Shown piece by piece: positions 10,187 through 19,743 of a stretch of DNA of 37,521 nt. Source of the DNA: Phaeoceros laevis (lineage: Eukaryota; Anthocerotophyta; Anthocerotopsida; Notothyladales). Location of the stretch: contig JBNGIQ010003296.1 in the NCBI GenBank assembly GCA_049999765.1, positions 1-37,521 on the forward strand. Reading direction: 5' to 3'. A model generated the notes under the pieces. The model saw only the letters and a program-made list of their open reading frames with translations, had not been told where the DNA came from and made no database searches. Each line of letters opens with the position of its first letter. Positions within the stretch are counted from its first letter, which is position 1. Made by a program: the position numbers and the translations under genes.

Positions 10187-11604
10187 CTCTGATAAACCTC
10201 CTCTCGGTGGCAGCAAGCTCTCTGGCCAATCGGTTCTTCCTCAGCTTCTCGCCCCCGCGACACTCCTGGCTGCGCGAACCTTCACCTAAGATCTGCCACC
10301 ACCGGGAAAGCGCTTCAACGTTGGACACAGCAACAGGCTTAAGCAGCAAGGAAGCTATCTCACACCAAGCAGCTATCACAGTTCATCCACACAAATCGAC
10401 ACAAAGTCACAAGCTTGTCGAGGCAGGGGCTTGCAAGCGCACCCGGAATGCACTAGTCTAAGTGGAAACGGATGCAAGCCAACCTTAATGGCAGCAGCAG
10501 AGTCCAGGTAGCTCCGCGTCAGCACACAACCCTCACCAGAACTCACCAACGCAACAGCGTCATTGCGTGCGGCAGAGGAGAAAGTAGGCAGGGCAGCATT
10601 GGGACAAGGAGTGGGAAGGACGGGGGATCGTTCCTCTAACTGTGCTCCTCGACTCGGCGCGACCTGAGGGCCCAGACGCAGTCCACTGTGGGGGCCTCGA
10701 CCTCTTGCAAGGAAGCTACGCGATCCACTCCGGTGGGCAGTCATTCCGAGTCACCGGGCAATTACCGCCTTCTATATTCAGCTCTTTCTGCCGTTGCATG
10801 GCATTCGGTTTCAGGACCGGCGACCGCCCGTAATACCTGACCCATATCTACCTACTTGATAGTTTATCATTGCCCTACAGTACCTTGTAGCTGTAGATTT
10901 CAGAAGGCAAGCGTCCAAAGGTACCTTTTAGGTCAAACTCTAAAGATGACGGCTAGCAAATGAACCGGGATCTTAGTTGGAGGGAAGACTTCCAGATGCG
11001 CTACCCATGCTTGAAGGCAAGAGGGAAGACTACAAAGTATATTTTGCAGCTCTTCCACTCCAAGGGGCCCATAAAACAAAACGTGGAAGCTCTAGTGTTG
11101 TGGCCTTTCAACTAAGCATGTCATAAAATCCTACTTCCTGAGAATGTTGAATTTACCTCGGTGAAGCCCTTTTGGCCATGGTCTTTATCCCCTAGTCTTC
11201 CATGTCGAGGGAAAGTTGCTAGTGCCTCAACACGCTACAGAAACAAATCAATGAATCTTATTAAGAGCAAGGAAAGGGATTAGCTCATCAAAATTGTGTC
11301 ATCCATAAAGAAAATCATTCTCAAAACTTTCCCAAGTGTAAATACTTTTGGCTGCTTGGAAGTGAGAAATAGACCCTGAAATTCCGAAAAGAGGCACAAC
11401 ACCATGTTTGAAATCCGTGGGATGAGGTTGGGCTTTTTATATGTACAAGGGATCCTATAGAAGAAAATCCCAATTCAGGATGGAAGGGTTCCGTACTAAC
11501 TTCTAATATGATACTACTTACGGAAACGGCAATTTCACCTTAAAGTACTTCGAATACTCTTTAGTATGTTAGAGTCAGCCCCTCTTCGCCCTGATCCTAG
11601 GGCG
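10187..11604. other. LACS upstream region and unassigned intergenic DNA
   Basis: The first few hundred bases should hold the LACS 5' untranslated region and promoter. Several short open frames on both strands between 10200 and 10830 have no family features. From about 10850 to 11600 the DNA is AT-richer, with stops in all frames. It looks like decayed repeat sequence, but I cannot assign it to a family. Confidence 0.4.
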
Positions 11605-11740
11605 AGCAACGGAAGGCAGGTGCGCTTCTAGAAACAACGGCGGCAAGAGCCCACAAATTTTGTAAATTCTCGCCTTGTGTGAACACGAATGTGAGGTTTA
11701 CAGACATTTGCATTCCCTCGCAATGAGACTATGCGCTACG
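11605..11740 (+). repeat. Dispersed repeat copy A (second copy near 16585-16665)
   Basis: The segment starting GAAGGCAGGTGCGCTTCT, then GAAACAAC.GCGGCAAGAGC, then a TTGC(A)TTCCCT..CTCGCAATGAGA end, recurs at about 16588-16662. Copy A has an insertion of about 45 bases between CAAATTT and the TTGCATTCCCTCGCAATGAG end. Both lie in the gene-poor island. I do not recognise the family. Confidence 0.7.
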
Positions 11741-12755
11741 ATCAGCTCCTCGAGGAAGCCATCCAGGAGGAAAGCTATTTGTGCAAGGAACTAAGGAAAA
11801 GCAATGGGAAGACAGTTCCTGTAGGAGGCGGCAAGACGCCGAGTTCCTTTCGAACATGGACACCTTTGAGAATGATCTTGAAGAATGGTGGAATGGTGTT
11901 AGTCACGGGCTAGGACAACTTGCAGCAAGAGAACCATATAGAACCAAGTTGTGGAGGTCATTTTTAATTACCGAAGAAGATGAAGTGCGTGCAACTCTTG
12001 GGGACTGTGTGCTTGAGCCCGTGAATGAAGTGATGAGGACAGGCTTGAGAATGAAGTTTCGTTATAACCCAACAAAGTCTATCCGATGCGTTGTTTCAGC
12101 TGTGGACTTGGGTGGCTTCAAAACATCTACACCATGAGAATTATTTCCTCCTAACTTTGCAGAGTTAAACCTTCCCGTGAAAGTTAAATCGCCATGGCAG
12201 TTGGATATTTGCGATGCAGACCAAATAAAAACATTATTGCTTTCAGAAAATCAGGCTGACAGGGATAGGATTCGGTATGCTGTGCCGCAAATTTATCTAT
12301 ATGTATATGGTCATGGAGGAGACCAAATATGGTGTACTATGTAGCAAGGAGCGGTATTTTTTTTCTGAGAAGAGCTGGAGAGGTCAGGGAAAAAAACTTG
12401 GAGTTCTCGAGACAGTTCAAATGCACAGAGGGTGGTATTCGGAAATGTCTTGCATACATGGCTCATTTGGCAAATCATGCTCCAGCATATCCAGCAAATG
12501 AGGTGTCTATCACGCCTGAAAAGGATAAACTTGTAGGCACAAAAAAAAAGCAGAAGAGAGGTATGCTGGTAGTAAAGGAAGAAGTTCTGCCAGAGCACAA
12601 GGAGCCAGAGGATGACAAGGGTAAAAAAAGAGTTTCTCAATGTTTGGATTCAAAAGCAAGTGCGGTTAGTGCCAACAAGAAACCTCATAAGTCCACAAAA
12701 CGGGCTGCAGCGGAAGCACGCACTTCTAATTTAAATCTGGTTCCAAGGGTATAAC
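11731..12755 (+). pseudogene. Decayed protein-kinase-like gene, N-terminal part
   Basis: Several overlapping frames carry continuous-looking protein that jumps frame. 11731-11910 begins MRYDQLLEEAIQEESYLCKE. Frame +3 then reads FLSNMDTFENDLEEWWNGVS to a stop at about 12135. From about 12160 another frame reads LPVKVKSPWQLDICDADQIK and RIRYAVPQIYLYVYGHG. It is followed, after frame changes, by TKYGVLCSKERYFF and FFLRRAGEVREKNLEFSRQF to a Lys/Glu-rich low-complexity tail ending at 12752-12754. The pattern of a short Q..YM, then YGVL....YFFLRR, resembles the N-lobe of the kinase-like domains of Crinkler/FunK1-type families known in fungi, oomycetes and some algae. This assignment is from memory of the family. 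Frameshifts and stops make it a pseudogene unless unrecognised introns repair it. The matching C-lobe lies at 13803-14158. Confidence 0.5.
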
Positions 12756-13253
12756 CATGGAGTGGATAGTTTCACAACAAGAATCAGATTACAATTCTTT
12801 TAGTTTTTGTTCAGTCTTGAAAGGTTTCAGCAATGGGCATGCATAGTGTGCAGGAAGGAAAAGTTTGGGGGAAGATGTCAGCATCTATGATGTAACCAAA
12901 TATGCGGAGGAAACTCACAGGCTTACGCTCAATTCTCAACACCTCAATTCCACCATGACTGGCCTTGAACCTACCATTCATCAGTCCTCTTTACTGGCTC
13001 AAGGTTCCTGGCAGGATGCCGAGAGTAGCAGCAGTACACTTCAACGATCGGGCATCTTCCACTTGCGGCGGTGTTTGGCTCTCCAATAGCTCTCAATTTC
13101 CTACTCCTCATATACTCGGCAACTTTCTTCTTTGATCCTTGGTTCCTCGAATGGAATTCCAGTTGCATGTCATGTTGCTATCCTAAATCATATCTAGCGG
13201 CTCAGTAAGTATTTGTTAACGGGCAGTGCGTCAGCACGCGTCTACCCGCTGCC
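12756..13253. other. Unassigned sequence between the two kinase-like fragments
   Basis: No recognisable coding content. Two overlapping short open frames (12865-13089 plus, 12971-13168 minus) have no family features. A G/C-rich CCCGCTGCC..CAAGCG motif at about 13245-13262 matches motifs at 15129 and 16354-16400 and abuts the left inverted repeat. Confidence 0.4.
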
Positions 13254-13643
13254 ACTCAAGCGTTTTATCTTTTCACCGGAATGAGTGCTGGCTGCTGTGA
13301 CACTAATACGCTATGAGTGTTGATGCTCAGCATGAGTGCTCTCGAGGGAGAGTACCCTGGCCGGGCTGTCCCAATTATCTTTGTCAGATTCCAATTTCAA
13401 CTCCAGTTCATGGAGCACTTGCCAGCAGGTTCGACCATGTTCCTGGCTCCGTTAATTGCAACAATCACTTTTCAGGACGCGGGCAATGCTCTTACTTTGG
13501 CTTAATTGGGCCTTTTTTACAGTCGCGATAATTTTCCATCCTTCGGGGTGAGGTCCCTCGAGTGCCGAGGGTGCCAAATGTCAAAGGTAGATTTCAGTAG
13601 CTATTGAAAGAAGTTAAAAACTGAAAAGATAAAACGCTTGAGT
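13254..13643. mobile_element. 390-bp element bounded by perfect 22-bp inverted repeats (MITE-like)
   Basis: Positions 13254-13275 (beginning ACTCAAGCGTTTTATCTT) are the exact reverse complement of 13622-13643. No transposase is encoded between them; the inside has only short open frames (13313-13531 and 13317-13505) without recognisable domains. Bases immediately outside the repeats (GCC on the left, CGC on the right) do not form an obvious target duplication. The element sits between the two halves of the kinase-like pseudogene. Confidence 0.7.
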
Positions 13644-13802
13644 CGCTCTCTTTTTCTGCCTAAGTAGCTTCTTAATGAGACCGTCGGAACTTCACGGACG
13701 GAATGAGGAACAATGGGCACGCCGGTGCGGGCTTCGTCAGTTGATTTCATCATAGCGTGCTTGGACATAATCTACACCGGAAGCTTACCTTTATAATCTT
13801 AC

Positions 13803-14158
13803 AGCAAAGTTACTCGATGGTGTGGTAATACCATCTCTACTTGCTCACGGTTCTATGTGGAGAGGGTTTTTAGCTTTTATTGCTACAGAGTATGTAGGTG
13901 AGAGTTTAACACCAGAGCATATCAAGCAACAACCAAGTTTGAAGGTAACTATAGTTGCAACCTTGCAGAGGTTGCACCAGAATGAGTTTCTTTACAACGA
14001 CATAACTTTTTCAAACATTATTGTGATTCTAAAGAACATTGAGGAATAGGGCAAAATTTTGCTTCATTGATCTAGAGAATTCAGTATATCCAGCAGAGCC
14101 TGCAGATTTGCTAGAAGAGTTACATAAATGTAGACACATGTTGGACAATTTGGCATAG
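13803..14158 (+). pseudogene. Decayed protein-kinase-like gene, C-lobe part
   Basis: The frame from 13822 reads MVIPSLLAHGSMWRGFLAFI, then ATEYVGESLTPEHIKQQPSL, then TLQRLHQNEFLYNDITFSNI and VILKNIEE before a stop at 14047-14049. After a frame shift it continues at about 14056 as KFCFIDLENSVYPAEPADLL EELHKCRHMLDNLA to a stop. The LHQNEFLYNDI...NI block is the position of the kinase catalytic loop (HxD....N), and FIDLE is the position of the DFG metal-binding motif. The hinge-like IATEYVGESL precedes it correctly. This is the missing C-lobe of the fragment at 11731-12755. It is broken by at least one frameshift. Confidence 0.6.
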
Positions 14159-14619
14159 CTTGGACAGATTTTCTAACTATCTATTTACTCCCCATAGATG
14201 GGTAGATTTTTGCTTGTTCTCACCTCCTAAAAAGCATGTTAGTCTAAGAGATACCGGAGCTTAAATACTTGGAGTCCTCTAGCAAGCTAGTTGGCATGGT
14301 AAACAAGTGTAGAGTAACCCTAGATTCGCACTAATCAGTGTTTTTAGGGACCCAATAATGCATTTGTAATCGACCCATAACCGACCTTCACTGAAACAAT
14401 ATGTAATGGTCAGAGTGCTCACTAGTTGTGATGAGTGAATGAATGAATTCCAATATGTTGCTGGAACCCACGCAGTACGTCAAGGTGCGACGTGAAACTC
14501 GCCAACCACTTTGTGTTTGCCTAACTAGCCCAACTAGTGTTTGCCTAACTAGCCTAACTAAAAACAGTCTTAGTAGTAGTAGTAAGGGGTGGACACGCCG
14601 GAACGACTCCACGCGGGAA

Positions 14620-14951
14620 TCAGGCGCTGCCACTTGTCCATTCGGGGACATCCAAGTGGTTGGGACTTGGGCCTTCTAAAGTGAAGACCCGGGTTCAATC
14701 CTGTAGTGTTTCTCGACCAAAAAATCAGGGTTCAATCCCATGGTGTTTCTCGACCAAAAAGCAGGGTTCAATCCCGTAGTGTTTCTCGACCAAAAATCAA
14801 CGAGACCAACGCCGTTTCTTCTGAGCAAGAAGTGCTACTAGATACTAGCATTGTAACACCCTAGCTCCATGATTGTGGAGCTTTGATATATAAAGAGCAG
14901 TGCCATTGTCGCTAAAAATAAAAAAAATAAAAAATCAGGCGCTGCCACTTG
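14620..14951. repeat. 17-bp target-site duplication flanking the SINE
   Basis: Direct repeat copies at 14620-14636 and 14935-14951, identical base for base. The match can be extended to 19 bases leftward through AA, but on the right those A residues may belong to the SINE tail. Confidence 0.9.
14637..14934 (+). mobile_element. tRNA-derived SINE with triplicated B-box unit and A-rich tail
   Basis: A 298-bp insertion flanked by an exact 17-bp target-site duplication, TCAGGCGCTGCCACTTG, at 14620-14636 and 14935-14951. The 5' end is tRNA-like: TCCAAGTGGTTGG at 14651-14663 fits an RNA polymerase III A box, and GGTTCAATCC at 14692-14701 fits a B box, spaced as in a tRNA. The unit GGGTTCAATCC..GTGTTTCTCGACC AAAAA then repeats two more times (B boxes near 14729 and 14764), about 36 bases apart. 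The 3' end is an A-rich tail (AAAAATAAAAAAAATAAAAAA, about 14914-14934), the usual product of LINE-driven target-primed reverse transcription. No protein is encoded. The duplication is still perfect, so insertion is fairly recent. Confidence 0.85.
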
Positions 14952-15059
14952 ATGTGCACTAAGGAGGGTTGCAGTTTAGCGACTCCGACTCAGTCTTAAC
15001 TCGCCTAACTAATGTTTGTCTAATTGGCCAGCCTAACAAAAAACAGTCCAACTAGCCTA

Positions 15060-15150
15060 ACTCTCTAGCCCCTGCTTGGTTGGCAACAGCACGCGCGCTG
15101 ACAGCCAAGCGCGTGCTAGGGGCTCGCGCCCGCTGCCAATTAAGCGTGGG
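15060..15150. repeat. GC-rich palindromic repeat with CGCTTGGTTGGCA/TGCCAA..AAGCG motifs
   Basis: Contains GCTTGGTTGGCAACAGCACGCGCG, split here by family arms, then GCCAAGCGCGTGC and CCCGCTGCCAATTAAGCG, which are partly complementary and can fold. Related motifs occur at 13245-13262 and, in a denser form, at 16310-16410. The pogo-like element is inserted ten bases to the right of this copy. The family is not recognised. Confidence 0.6.
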
Positions 15151-15159
15151 TTCGCCTTA

Positions 15160-16122
15160 CAGTCGGCCCTCGATAATTGTTAGCAATCGGGGGTACCATA
15201 AGAGCTAACACTTAAGGAGGGATAACATATATCAAATTTGTCAATTTTATATAAAAAATTCAAATAGTCATAAAAAATTGTAAGTAAAAACAATATGAGG
15301 CAAGTCTAAAGAGCTGAATTATGGAAGCCCGCCTCAAGTCATTTAGAACATATTTCAACATTTCCTTCTCTAATTTGCGCAAACTTTTTGTAGTGTCATG
15401 GTACCATAACTGCGCTCCATAAGAAATGTTCGTAGCACATCCATTGCTCCTTCAACCTCAACAAGTGATAGTGGTGGCCTTGCATTCTCAGAATGTTTCT
15501 TGGTCATAGAAACATTTTTGCCTTGTTCTTCCAGATTCTTCATGCTGATCGGAGGAATTTTCTAAAAAAAGCCACCATGACCTTAGAAGGATTGCAACCT
15601 AACCTCATACAAATTTACAAAACATTATGTATTTCCATACTTTCCAAGAAAGTAAGTTGCATATATTTAATGATAAAAAATTAAACAAGAAAGCAAGCTA
15701 GTCATTCGGACATATGCTACTACTTACCAGAATGGATGGTAATAGCTTCCCACAAAGAAGCACTCCAGCCCTAGTGCAAACCCATAGAGTGTGAATACTC
15801 AATGCATCACACCTCAAGTATAGGTTTTTTGTATGAACAATGCTGCTCCACATTTTTAATCATCCATAAAGTCGAATCCGCACTAGGATGAGGAACATCC
15901 CATAATAGTGGAACTTTGAATTTTGGGTAATTAAAACATATATATATACTAATAACCTTGATATATCATTTATCGAGTTGGACTCTAGTGTTTGGGGTGA
16001 ACCCCTCACTGTCAAATAACATTTAACATTTAGCATGTGGTACCAAGTAGGGGATAGGGGCGGATATAACAATTATCGTGGTTATAACAATTATCGAGTG
16101 AACAATTATCGAGGGCCGACTC
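15160..16122 (-). mobile_element. pogo/Tigger-like (Tc1/mariner superfamily) DNA transposon, decayed
   Basis: 963-bp element. The left end begins CAGTCGGCCCTCGATAATTG at 15160; the right end, read in reverse complement from 16122, gives GAGTCGGCCCTCGATAATTG. The match is perfect over at least 21 bases after the first. A TA dinucleotide flanks each side (15158-15159 and 16123-16124), the target duplication of the superfamily. CAGTCGGCCCTC-type ends are typical of pogo/Tigger elements. The right end has three copies of AACAATTATCG (16068-16078, 16086-16096, 16101-16111), probably transposase-binding sites. On the minus strand about 15490-15350 reads ARPPLSLVEVEGAMDVLRTF, similar to C-termini of Tigger transposases, followed by stops. 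Most of the transposase is missing, so the element is non-autonomous. Confidence 0.85.
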
Positions 16123-16309
16123 TAAGTTAGAGCAGTATGTACTGAAGGCTCATCAGGGCGACGAGGTGAATCGAGATCTTCTTCTAGAAGTTAGTTGGGC
16201 ATTCCACCAAAAAACTCTCAGCATGTAAGAAATCAGCAATGCGGTGATAGAGAACATGTTGTTTGAGCCAATGTTTGTCTGTCTTGGACTCTCGTTGAAA
16301 ATGGACCTG

Positions 16310-16410
16310 GTTCTGGCTAACCCGCGCGTGGTTGGCAACGCGCGCGAGCGTGCTATGCGCGCGCTTGGTTGGCAGCAGGCCCCCGCGCGCTGCGAACCAA
16401 GCGCGGGCTT
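16310..16410. repeat. GC-rich repeat related to 15060-15150
   Basis: Holds GCGCGCTTGGTTGGCAGC followed within 20 bases by CGCTGCGAACCAAGCGCGGG, a near inverted repeat of the same motif. CpG density is much higher than in flanking DNA. It resembles the copies at 15060-15150 and 13245-13262, so it is likely a terminal or subterminal part of a dispersed element. Confidence 0.6.
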
Positions 16411-16584
16411 AGCGGACGGGCGGAGACGGTAGCCCAACGGGTAGGCGGACGGGTTTTGAAACGCCCAAGCTAGTTAGGGCGTGTACATGTATGGCATGCG
16501 GCGCTCCCATCGCTCCATCGGCGCCACGCAAGCAGCCCTACCTCCGAAGCCATTACGAGTTCGGGGATTGAGACGCTAGCATTC

Positions 16585-16665
16585 TACAGAAGGCAGGTGC
16601 GCTTCTGGAAACAACAGCGGCAAGAGCGCGCAAATTTGCGTTCCCTTTCTCCTCGCAATGAGAGC
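16585..16665 (+). repeat. Dispersed repeat copy B (compare 11605-11740)
   Basis: Shares AGAAGGCAGGTGCGCTTCTG, AACAACAGCGGCAAGAGC and a terminal CTCGCAATGAGA with copy A, with a few substitutions and without copy A's internal insertion. Both copies face the same way. Confidence 0.7.
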
Positions 16666-18356
16666 CAAAGCCAAACTGTGCAGAGCGTTTCAAGATCAGC
16701 AACACAACTGGCTCAGGATGTCGAGGAGAGCTTACACCAGCTCTGACTGAATCTCCGTCGGCTAGCGCAGCTCCCCTCTTCACCTTCGGCTTTGTCGTCC
16801 ACTACCCGACGCCACCTGCAACCTATGTGATTGTGAGAAGCGCTCAGTCTCTGTCAAGGCTAGCAAATTATTGGTTCATGTCTGGTACTTCCACTGCACA
16901 GGTAGGGAACGGGAGTTGCGGATCACCTGGGCAAGTAGAGAAAAATTTCCAAGACATGCCCCTTTGTAGTAGGGGAAGGGCAACCATATGCATGACCATG
17001 CTTCTGCTTGGTCGCTTACGGATGCATCCGTGAGCGACTAGGATTCTGCTCATGAAAAGGACAACTTCGCAAGATGTACACTGTTCCGGTAAGCGACAAA
17101 TTGTTTTCTACGGCGCCTGCAAGATCTTAAGCGAAAAAGTCCAATGTGCTTGCAGATTTTGGGCCGGAGTCTGGACACCTTACAGCAACCCTGGCAGCAC
17201 TGCTCTGTTGTAAGTCAGCTCAAATTTTGGTGTACTTACTACAACGCCACTTGGGCCGTCTTCCAATTATCGTGCAACTAAATAGGAGACAGGAGAACCC
17301 GCAAGTCTCATCAAGATTATCTGCCAGCAGATGCTCGAGGCAAGCCCTTGAAAGAATTTGGAAACCATTCCACTTCGTTACCAGACATTTTGAAATGAAC
17401 TGAGAAATTTAAAACAACCCGTGAGCATCATCACTCTCTCATCAGTGCGCACTAGGACTCGAAAGCACGGCAGCACTACAGCCGTGCAAGCAATCCAGCA
17501 GCTGTCGTGGACACCCTGCTAATGAGGCCCCCACCCAAGCACCCAAGTACGGAGACCGTGAACGAACACATGGCAACTGCTCAGGCAGCCGTGTCAGAAA
17601 AGAAACCTCCATGATTAAAGTCCAGCTAAACAAACAGGAAGTAGGTAGGAAGTGTTTAGGAGGTGCGGACTGCATGCGCTATTCGCTTCACCAAACCGCA
17701 TGATGTACGGCACGTATGAGACAGGGCCGAGTTGGCGTAATTTCAAGGAAATGCAGCTCTAGTGGTAAGTCCTAAGTCTAAACCTGTTGACAAATGACGA
17801 TCTTAGTATCCCTCATACTGTATGCAACTTGCTGTGAAGGAATCCTGTCCTTGTGGCCAACAAGGTCGAGAGAGTTTCTGCCGGACGCTACCAAATGAAT
17901 GTGGCAACAATTTATGCAGTGTGGGGCCAGATCACTTCTAAGCACACGGAAGAATGAACTCCGAGCTCGAAATAACCGGCCTCAAAAAAGTGGCACACAC
18001 AGGTAGACCCACCTCCAAGTGCAATCGACTTCATCTTGCCCAGTGCCAGCTTCAAGCAGCCTTTGCTGCTCCAGGAGGGCTACAAACCAAGCAAACTGTT
18101 TCCCAAGTCAAGGCTGTGCACCAGCCAGATGTCATTATTGAGCCTCAGGCAAGACACGATATACTGCAAACTCTCTCAATTTTCTGGACTCCAGGAGAGC
18201 CACTATATAACAACTGTCAGTCCTGATTGTTGAGGTCAGACTTCTGCAGTCTCTCCTGAAAGCTTCTTGGTGCCTTTGCACACCAAGGTGGAAACGAGGA
18301 ATTGATTATTCAGGCTCCAGTCGCTTGATGCCTGTTAAATTCTCCCGAATCTGCAC
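16666..18356. other. Intergenic, no supported gene
   Basis: Short open frames on both strands (for example 16827-17033, 17146-17403, 17442-17675, 17954-18226) have no recognisable motif and no consistent splice partners. The last few hundred bases should include the 3' untranslated region of the ATP synthase gene. A 30-bp near-perfect palindrome lies at 17009-17040. Confidence 0.45.
17009..17040. repeat. Near-perfect palindrome
   Basis: GTCGCTTACGGATG / CATCCGTGAGCGAC at 17011-17038 is self-complementary except for one T/G pair, and the symmetry extends through 17009 and 17040. The arm core GTAAGCGAC recurs once at about 17090-17098. Confidence 0.75.
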
Positions 18357-19743
18357 TCACAAATAAGGTCGTGGATCCAAGGACTTCAAATCCACTTTCA
18401 CTTTGTCCAGGTCGTCCCTGCATGAAATGGTATAAAGAGACGTGCCATCAATATCTGTCAGAGGCACAGTTAACGTAACAACAACGACAACACAACGATG
18501 GTGTCTATCGACAAACCTCCGTTTGTAGAATTCAACCTGGGTTTCGGATTCCTTTTTCATCAGTGTCAGTTCAGACCGGGCAATTTCCACCTCCAACTCA
18601 GCTTCGAGCTCCTCCAATGTGTCAGGGTTCAAGCCAAGCCTGTCGTTATGAGTAACACAAAGTAGAAAGTCAAGACACACCAAGTACACATCACTTGGCC
18701 ATAATTCAATGATGCCAGCTGATCAACCAAGAACATAGTGTTGCCACTTACTTGGAATTGAGGGCATCAAGCTCGCCCTGAAACAAAGAGATGCCCTTCA
18801 GATCATCTCTGATCAACGCCTTACCAATCTTCTTCTCCACCCTATCAATGGCCTCGATAACACCTGAGTCGTATCCCGGTATCTCAGGCACAGACATCCT
18901 GGATGCCACTGCCTTGGTTAGGCTTCACAATTGCTGCACTAAAGACTCAAATTCATCAAGCCCGATGTGCAAAAACAAGCACTACACTACAGAACGAAAC
19001 AGGTTCATACTCTATCCGCAGAGCTCGCTGAATGGAGAAAAAAGTTCGAACATCAGGGGCATCCTCGGCAGCACTGTCGAGAAGATCTCCAAGCTTCTCT
19101 GTATAGGATGGAATCCCAACCCTGCAGACCTTTTACCATTAGGACTCTCTGCACGTGCCAAGTAGGTCCTCAGACAAAACATTTGCTACAATGCTAGGGC
19201 ACGAATGAAAGCAAATCTGACATCTTGAAATGTTGGAGAGTGGGCACTTGCTCACTTCTGTCTGATCTGTTTCATCGTAGACATGTACTCCTTCACAGCC
19301 TTGTCATCCTTTGGGTCCACATTTATCTTTATCCGGGACATTTCACCCAGAATGGCCCTGAACTTCTTCTGCTGGGTGATAAAAACGTTTTTGACGATAT
19401 CTACAGGAACAAACAGAGCCACACACTCGGTCTGCTAGCTCTCACGGGAAAACGGAGAGTGCAACAGAGTGCCTCCGATTTTCAATCCCGAAGTCCATGC
19501 ATACCACCCTTTGCACGAAAGAATTCGTATGTTCTGCAATCCCGTGAGGTGCAAAAATGGCAAAGCCATGTCCGACTGCTTACCATCCTGAGCACTTGTT
19601 GCAGCAGCAGCAGCGAAGCGACGAGCCACAATCCGAGTGCAGGCAGCTCCAGCTTCAAGAGCTTCTGCTGCATTGTGCAACTGCAGAACAGAAGAGGTTA
19701 CAACTCTCCCATGAAGGAGAGCCCTGATCCCACGCGCAGCCAT
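18357..19743 (-). CDS. Mitochondrial ATP synthase 24 kDa subunit (plant FAd/MGP1 type)
   Basis: Subunit of the mitochondrial F1Fo ATP synthase described in plants (Arabidopsis At2g21870, MGP1). Six exons join in phase: 19584-19743, 19256-19400, 19011-19121, 18752-18898, 18517-18639 and 18357-18417, about 248 residues (Arabidopsis about 240). The Arg/Ala-rich start MAARGIRALLHGRVVTSS fits a mitochondrial presequence; an upstream in-frame Met at 19774-19776 would add 11 residues. Conserved order: KNVF...KKFRAILGEMSRIK, INVDPKDDKAVKEYMSTMKQ, SAAEDAPDVRTFFS, IEAIDRVEKKIGKALIRDDL KG, KLGLNPDTLEELEAELEVEI ARSEL, ending VKVDLKSLDPRPYL. These parallel the Arabidopsis blocks ITIDPEDPAAVSRYANVMKT, DIPDARTYL, DALEKVEKELKKPLMRNDKK G, KLGI and DVKALDIRNFL. 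Exon 4 starts at the CATCCAG acceptor; a GLDEFESLVQQL stretch just upstream lacks a usable acceptor and is treated as intron. Confidence 0.85.

Noticed and set aside
9320-10192. 290-codon plus-strand open frame
   Set aside because: It is the antisense shadow of the LACS coding region, which is unambiguous on the minus strand.
18901-18960. GLDEFESLVQQL-like stretch upstream of ATP synthase exon 4
   Set aside because: It ends in a stop, has no AG acceptor in the right place, and skipping it gives a phase-correct match to the family.
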